Positions 31,878 through 36,265 of a stretch of 36,265 nucleotides of DNA are shown piece after piece. The stretch comes from Syntrophaceae bacterium (GTDB lineage Bacteria; Desulfobacterota; Syntrophia; Syntrophales; Smithellaceae). How positions within the stretch are numbered: the first letter of the stretch is position 1; the number at the start of each line of letters is the position of its first letter. The stretch is taken from assembly GCA_003142535.1 (NCBI GenBank), contig PLMQ01000060.1, positions 35,879-72,143 on the forward strand, given 5' to 3'. Made by a program: the position numbers and the translations under genes. The notes under the pieces are model-generated. The model ran no database searches. It was not told where the DNA came from and saw nothing but the letters and a program-made list of their open reading frames with translations.

Positions 31878-33791
31878 ATGAAATATTTTGTTCTCGGCAC
31901 CGCCGGACATGTTGATCATGGCAAAACAGCTTTAATCAAAGCGCTCACCGGCATTGATACCGACCGCTTAAAAGAGGAAAAAGAAAGGGGCATTACTATT
32001 GAACTGGGCTTTGCCTCGCTGACCTTGCCTTCCGGCCAGACGATCGGCATTGTTGATGTCCCCGGCCACGAAAGATTTATCAAAAACATGGTTTCCGGCG
32101 CGGCGGGAATTGATCTGGTAATGCTGGTTATTGCCGCTGACGAAGGCATTATGCCGCAGACAAAAGAACACCTGAACATCTGCTCACTCCTTGGAATCAC
32201 CTGCGGCCTTATCGCCCTGACTAAAATTGACCTTGTCGAAAAAGACTGGCTGGAACTCGTTAAATCGGAAATAGCCGAATTTCTGCAGGGCTCTTTTTTG
32301 GAAGGTGCGCCAATTATCCCTGTCTCCGCCGTTAAACAAGAAAATCTAACCGATCTTATAAAAGCTATTGATGAGACCGTGAACCAAATCACCATAAAAG
32401 CGGATGACGGCATCTTCCGCCTGCCCGTGGACCGCGTGTTTACGATGAAAGGTTTCGGCACAGTTGTCACGGGAACGCTTATTTCCGACCACATCAAAGT
32501 AGGGGAAGAAATTCAAATTCTTCCCGTGGAGATTAGTTCCCGCATCAGAGGCATTCAAGTACACAATCTACCGGTGGACGAAGCTTTGTCGGGACAACGC
32601 ACGGCCATCAACCTTCAGGGCATTGAAAAATCAAGCGCCAACCGCGGCGATGTCCTGGTTCGCCCGCAAACAGCCTGGTCTTCACAGCGCTTGGATATTT
32701 TTGTCGAATATCTATCAACGAATACTAAAAATCTGAAAAACAGGACGCTGGTGCGTCTGCATACCGGAACAAGTGAAATAATTGCCCGTATCGTTTTGCT
32801 GGATGCTGATGAGCTTAAACCGGGAGAAAAAACATTTGCTCAACTGGTTCTGGCCAAAAAAGATGTTATCGTTGCTGGTGATCACTTTGTTTTGCGCAGC
32901 TATTCACCGGTGACAACAATCGGCGGCGGTCTGATAATTGATCCGCTTCCTTTAAAGCACAAAAGACAAAACAGCAAAGTCCTCAGCGATTTGAATACAT
33001 TACAAAACGGAGCATTACCGGAGAGAATTTCTGTAATTATGGAAAGAACGGGATTTACAGGCATTAATCTTCGCGGGCTGGCTTTCCGTCTAGGCGTCAA
33101 TGCCAAAAAAATTAAAGAGGCTCTGGAAAATTTATTTTCCTGCAAGAAGGCAATTTTACTGGATAGCGAAGATACAACGGTAATTTCTGCATATTATTAC
33201 AATCAGCTCGAAGAGCTCATCACTAATAACGTTGCTGCCTATCACAAGAAAAACGCTTTGCAGGACGGCATCTCCAAAGAAGAGCTAAAAGAAACACTAG
33301 GCCGGGCAATATCACCTAAGTTATTTAATATGGCGCTGCGCAGCCTGAGCAAGAAAGAATCCATTGTCACGGATAAAGATAATGTCCGTCTGGCCAGGCA
33401 CCAGGTTAAGATTGGTGGAGAGCTTGATTCTTTACGCGGTGCAATTGCCGAAAAATACCGGGGAGCCGGACTGAATGTCCCTTCCCTTACCGATGTCATC
33501 AATGATTTTAAAGACCAAAGGGCAAAAGCGCAAAGCATTATCAAATTAATGCTCAAGGATGGCGAATTAATCAAAATCAATGAAGAGCTTTGTTTTGCCC
33601 GCGATACCATTAACAAATTGCGGGAAGATTATAAAGCAATGCTGATAAAAGACGGCAAAGCCACGCCCGCCAGCTTTAAAGAATTAACCAACCTGTCGCG
33701 CAAATATTTGATACCGCTGATGGAATATTTTGATATGAATAAACTAACTGTGCGTGTCGGCGATCACCGCATTTTGAGGGAAAAATTATGA
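31878..33791 (+). CDS. selB: Selenocysteine-specific translation elongation factor SelB
   Basis: This 637-aa GTPase carries selenocysteinyl-tRNA to UGA codons marked by a SECIS hairpin. The N-terminal G domain has [11 protein letters not shown] (7-17), the effector loop [21 protein letters not shown] typical of SelB, DVPGHERF and TKIDL. Beta-barrel domains II and III follow ([18 protein letters not shown]). The C-terminal third carries winged-helix repeats that bind the SECIS RNA, which separates it from EF-Tu. selA, selD and tRNA-Sec are not in this window. The ribosome binding site is poor (GGAG about 18 bases away). Confidence 0.96.
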   Translation: MKYFVLGTAGHVDHGKTALIKALTGIDTDRLKEEKERGITIELGFASLTLPSGQTIGIVDVPGHERFIKNMVSGAAGIDLVMLVIAADEGIMPQTKEHLNICSLLGITCGLIALTKIDLVEKDWLELVKSEIAEFLQGSFLEGAPIIPVSAVKQENLTDLIKAIDETVNQITIKADDGIFRLPVDRVFTMKGFGTVVTGTLISDHIKVGEEIQILPVEISSRIRGIQVHNLPVDEALSGQRTAINLQGIEKSSANRGDVLVRPQTAWSSQRLDIFVEYLSTNTKNLKNRTLVRLHTGTSEIIARIVLLDADELKPGEKTFAQLVLAKKDVIVAGDHFVLRSYSPVTTIGGGLIIDPLPLKHKRQNSKVLSDLNTLQNGALPERISVIMERTGFTGINLRGLAFRLGVNAKKIKEALENLFSCKKAILLDSEDTTVISAYYYNQLEELITNNVAAYHKKNALQDGISKEELKETLGRAISPKLFNMALRSLSKKESIVTDKDNVRLARHQVKIGGELDSLRGAIAEKYRGAGLNVPSLTDVINDFKDQRAKAQSIIKLMLKDGELIKINEELCFARDTINKLREDYKAMLIKDGKATPASFKELTNLSRKYLIPLMEYFDMNKLTVRVGDHRILREKL

Positions 33792-33852
33792 GCATCACCA
33801 ACACCAATAAACTATTGCTGGATATTAATTTCAGGAAAGGCAGGTAAATAAT

Positions 33853-34812
33853 TTGAAAACAAAAGAAATTTATCTCAAAAACATCAAGCAGGGAGAAAAA
33901 GTATCCTCTTCATTTTTGGTCGCGGAAAAAAACATGGCCTTTTCACAAAAGGGCGCTCCCTATTTGAATTTAAAACTAAAAGATAAAACCGGCGAGCTCG
34001 ACGGCAAGGTTTGGGATAACGCCTTGGAATTCGATCAACAATTTAAAAAAGGCGACATCATTACCATTGAAGGCAGAGCGGCCAATTATAAAAACGCCAT
34101 TCAAATATCCATTGTCGGTATTAAGAAATGCAACTGGGATGATATCGAGCCAACGGATTACCTGCCGGGCACTAAAGGCAATGTCAAAGCCATGTATAGT
34201 GAAGTGTTGACCTATGTGGAAAAAGTTCAGAACAAACCCCTCCAGGATTTGCTTTACGCTTTCTTTCAGGATGAGAAGACAGCGGAACTTTTTCAGAGGG
34301 CGCCTGCCGCCAAAGGGTTTCATCATATTTATCTGGGTGGTCTTCTGGAACATACTCTTTCCGTTGTACGTTTGCTTACAACAACCGCCGAGCATTACCC
34401 GAATCTGGACAGAGACATGCTGATTGCCGGAGGATTGCTTCACGACATCGGTAAGATTTACGAATTTTCTTATGACCAGTTGATTGAATACAGCGACGAG
34501 GGCAGGTTGATCGGCCACATTGTCATGGGTGTGGAGATGATTAACAAGAAGATCGCCGCCATTGACGATTTTCCGCCGCAGATCGCACTTAAACTGCGTC
34601 ATATCATTTTAAGCCACCACGGTGAATTTGAATACGGCTCGCCCAAACGCCCGAAAACACCGGAAGCGCTGGTTGTCCATTACATTGACGATCTTGACGC
34701 AAAACTTAACGCCTTTCAGACGTTTATCGCTGATTCTACCAATGCCAATCCCGATTCCGACTGGACAGCCTATAACCGTTTTCTGGAGAGGTTCCTTTAT
34801 AAGGGAAAATAG
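33853..34812 (+). CDS. YhaM-like 3'-5' exoribonuclease (OB fold plus HD domain)
   Basis: The protein is 319 aa from a TTG at 33853-33855; AGGAAAGGCAGG lies upstream and no other start is available before an in-frame stop. Residues about 8-95 form an OB-fold nucleic-acid-binding domain (VSSSFLVAEKNMAFSQKGAPY, LKDKTGELDGKVWD). About 150-300 form a metal-dependent HD phosphohydrolase domain: HHIYLGGLLEHT with H157/H158 and H167, then LHDIGK with HD 197-198, and ILSHHGEFEYGSP. This architecture matches YhaM/CBF1, which degrades RNA or single-stranded DNA from the 3' end. It follows selB by 61 bp, probably in one transcript. Confidence 0.88.
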   Translation: MKTKEIYLKNIKQGEKVSSSFLVAEKNMAFSQKGAPYLNLKLKDKTGELDGKVWDNALEFDQQFKKGDIITIEGRAANYKNAIQISIVGIKKCNWDDIEPTDYLPGTKGNVKAMYSEVLTYVEKVQNKPLQDLLYAFFQDEKTAELFQRAPAAKGFHHIYLGGLLEHTLSVVRLLTTTAEHYPNLDRDMLIAGGLLHDIGKIYEFSYDQLIEYSDEGRLIGHIVMGVEMINKKIAAIDDFPPQIALKLRHIILSHHGEFEYGSPKRPKTPEALVVHYIDDLDAKLNAFQTFIADSTNANPDSDWTAYNRFLERFLYKGK

Positions 34813-34838
34813 ATACCAGATCATGGAAGGGTAAATTA

Positions 34839-36129
34839 ATGATTGATGCAATCATAATCGGAGCTGGTTACGCCGGAATGAGCGCTGCGGCGCTGCTGGC
34901 CCAAGCAGGCAGAAAAGTTATCGTTCCTGGAAGCATCGGGCATGATAGGCGGCAGGGCGCACTCTTACACGGACGAGGAAGGCTATGTCTGGGAGTACGG
35001 CGCGCATTCGCACAGGCTTGCGCACATGGGCATCGCCAACGATGTCTTTAAAAGGCTCGGCGAAAAAATCGATTGCCTGCCCGAGGCCAAAGACGTCAAG
35101 CTGATATTCAAAGGCAGGCTCTGGGAAAGGCCCGAAGGCTCTTTAGGTTTTTTACAGACGCATATGCTTTCATTCCGGGCAAGGCTCGCGCTTCTCGCTC
35201 TGCTGATAAAAATTAAAAAGGCCGATCCTATAGCATAGTATGACAAAACCCTGCTCGATTTTTATAAAACATCATTTCAGAGTCACGAAGTAGAGGCGTT
35301 CCTGCCCTTCCTCGGCATGACCATCATGTGCCCAACGCCTAATAAAGTCAGCGCGGGCGAAGTGATTGAATTCCTGCAAAGGGCATTCAAGGCCAAGATC
35401 GGCATAGGCAAACCCAGAGGCGGCTCCGCCCAGCTATTCTCCAAGCTGAAAAAACAGATCGATAAAAACGGCGAAATACATCTCAACGAAAAAGCGCAAA
35501 AGATAATTATTGAGAACGGCATAGTGACCAATATTAAAACAGACAAGGCAACATACTGCGCCCAAAACATAATCTTTGCCGCCAGCCTGCCGCTTGTGCT
35601 GGATCTGCTGGGCAACCTTCTCCTGCCCAAGGCCACGCTCGATTATGCAAATAATATCGAGAACAGCTCCAGCCTCACCATCGACTTTATCACAGACAGG
35701 CCGGTTACAAATATACGCTCTAGCACACTCGGTGTTGATATACCTATCTGGGCACGCTTCCAGTCCAATACCGATGATTCGTTTACGCCGCACGGCAAAT
35801 ATATCTCGACCTGGGGCATAATGCTTCCGTGGTATTTTGACGGCGATACGAAAACCGTCGAGCAGACGGAAAAAAGACTCAAAGACACAATCACCACCAT
35901 CTTCCCGGATTTTCTGCCGATGGTAATCAAAGAAAGAAAGACAGTTGTGCCGGTAATGAACGGCAATGTCCTAACAACAGCCCAATCCAAACCGCACAGG
36001 CCGAACATCGAATGCCCTACAATTAAGGGACTTTATTTTATTGACGACACGGTTAAAGGCGATGGCTGTTCCGGCGACATCAGCTTTTCTTCAGCTATGA
36101 TCGCGGCGGATAAAATATTGGGGGTATAG
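34839..36129 (+). pseudogene. FAD/NAD(P)-dependent oxidoreductase, one +1 insertion and one in-frame TAG
   Basis: The reconstructed protein is about 429 aa and resembles phytoene-desaturase/amine-oxidase-type FAD enzymes. The N-terminal dinucleotide motif is IIIGAGYAGMSAA, then GMIGGRAHSY after the frameshift. The C-terminal FAD motif is GLYFIDDTVKGDGCSGDISFSSAMIAADKIL. A one-base insertion (C at about 34926) shifts the frame after RKVIV; the homologous reading continues LEASGMIGGRAHS. A TAG at 35236-35238 interrupts the same frame between ADPIA and YDKTLL; the frame is then open to 36129. GGAAGG precedes the ATG, 26 bp after the exonuclease gene. Substrate unknown. Few lesions suggest recent decay or sequence error. 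Confidence 0.85.
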
Positions 36130-36146
36130 GAAGGTGAAGCATGGAC

Positions 36147-36162
36147 AGGGGAAGCCCCTTTT
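36147..36162 (+). terminator. Weak terminator-like hairpin
   Basis: AGGGG (36147-36151) and CCCCT (36155-36159) form a 5-bp stem with a 3-base loop, followed by TTT, 18 bp after the oxidoreductase stop. The stem is short, so the call is tentative. The remaining bases to the window end show no gene. Confidence 0.35.
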
Positions 36163-36265
36163 GTACTTGTTAAAATCCATATACCGATTCTTTTTCCCTT
36201 CTACCATCCAACATACAAGGCATTGATGACCCTTCGTTGCTCCCGGGTTCATGCAGGCCGATCCA

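Noticed and set aside
33788-33847. 18-codon frame overlapping the selB stop (ATGA)
   Set aside because: It is too short and featureless to call. It might help coupling to the TTG start at 33853, but nothing shows this.
31878-34812. A selenoprotein or SECIS element near selB
   Set aside because: I found no gene in the window with an in-frame TGA followed by conserved sequence and a hairpin. selB alone does not imply a local selenoprotein.
35236-35238. TAG as a possible pyrrolysine codon in the FAD oxidoreductase
   Set aside because: The same gene also has a frameshift at 34926, the enzyme family does not use pyrrolysine, and no pyl genes are present. Simple nonsense mutation or error is more likely.
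1-36265. tRNA, rRNA, CRISPR arrays, prophage or toxin-antitoxin modules
   Set aside because: No cloverleaf-like gene, regularly spaced repeat array or recognisable phage or toxin protein was seen by eye. A covariance-model scan would be needed to exclude small RNAs.

Overview
The window is chromosomal DNA of a Gram-negative bacterium. It most resembles the Desulfobacterota (former Deltaproteobacteria), perhaps Syntrophales. The evidence is a complete division and cell-wall (dcw) cluster, a meso-DAP-type MurE, menaquinone genes (menG, menA), a selenocysteine elongation factor (selB), and a secreted VIT/vWA protein with an AgmX/PglI-like C-terminus. The lineage call is inference from gene content and protein style; no 16S gene or other phylogenetic marker was tested.

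Layout. (1) Positions 1-8000 are an accessory, decaying stretch: a possible 42-aa peptide, a small basic protein, a cold-shock protein, a conserved unknown gene, an ABC-F (uup-like) gene broken by five single-base insertions, a MITE-like repeat 12 bp upstream of that gene, a degenerate IS1182-like element with target duplication, several short dispersed repeats, and a large exported VIT-vWA protein. (2) Positions 8000-10961 (+) carry an RlmL-type rRNA methyltransferase, menG and menA. (3) Positions 11036-29926 (-) hold, in transcription order, mraZ-rsmH-ftsL-ftsI-murE-murF-mraY-murD-ftsW-murG-murC-murB-ftsQ-ftsA-ftsZ and then a B12/radical-SAM protein. Junctions are mostly a few bases or overlapping. 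A near-consensus promoter and three 10-bp-phased TGG boxes (a candidate MraZ operator) precede mraZ. ddl, often found between murB and ftsQ, is absent. (4) Positions 29930-30256 hold a second, better-preserved MITE-like copy (144 bp, perfect 12-bp terminal inverted repeats). (5) Positions 30257-31724 (-) are mltG and ruvX. (6) From 31878 (+): selB, a YhaM-like HD exonuclease gene, and an FAD oxidoreductase pseudogene with one +1 insertion and one in-frame TAG.

How it fits together. The dcw cluster makes lipid II (MurA-dependent precursors, then MurB to MurG, MraY) and the divisome (FtsL, I, W, Q, A, Z). MraZ probably autoregulates the cluster, and nearby MltG trims glycan strands. The most unusual content is non-genic. 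There is an apparently undescribed MITE-like family. An IS has inserted inside a copy of a 40-bp dispersed repeat. All six frameshifting lesions in the two degraded metabolic/translation genes are +1 insertions. I found no rRNA, tRNA, CRISPR array or phage genes.
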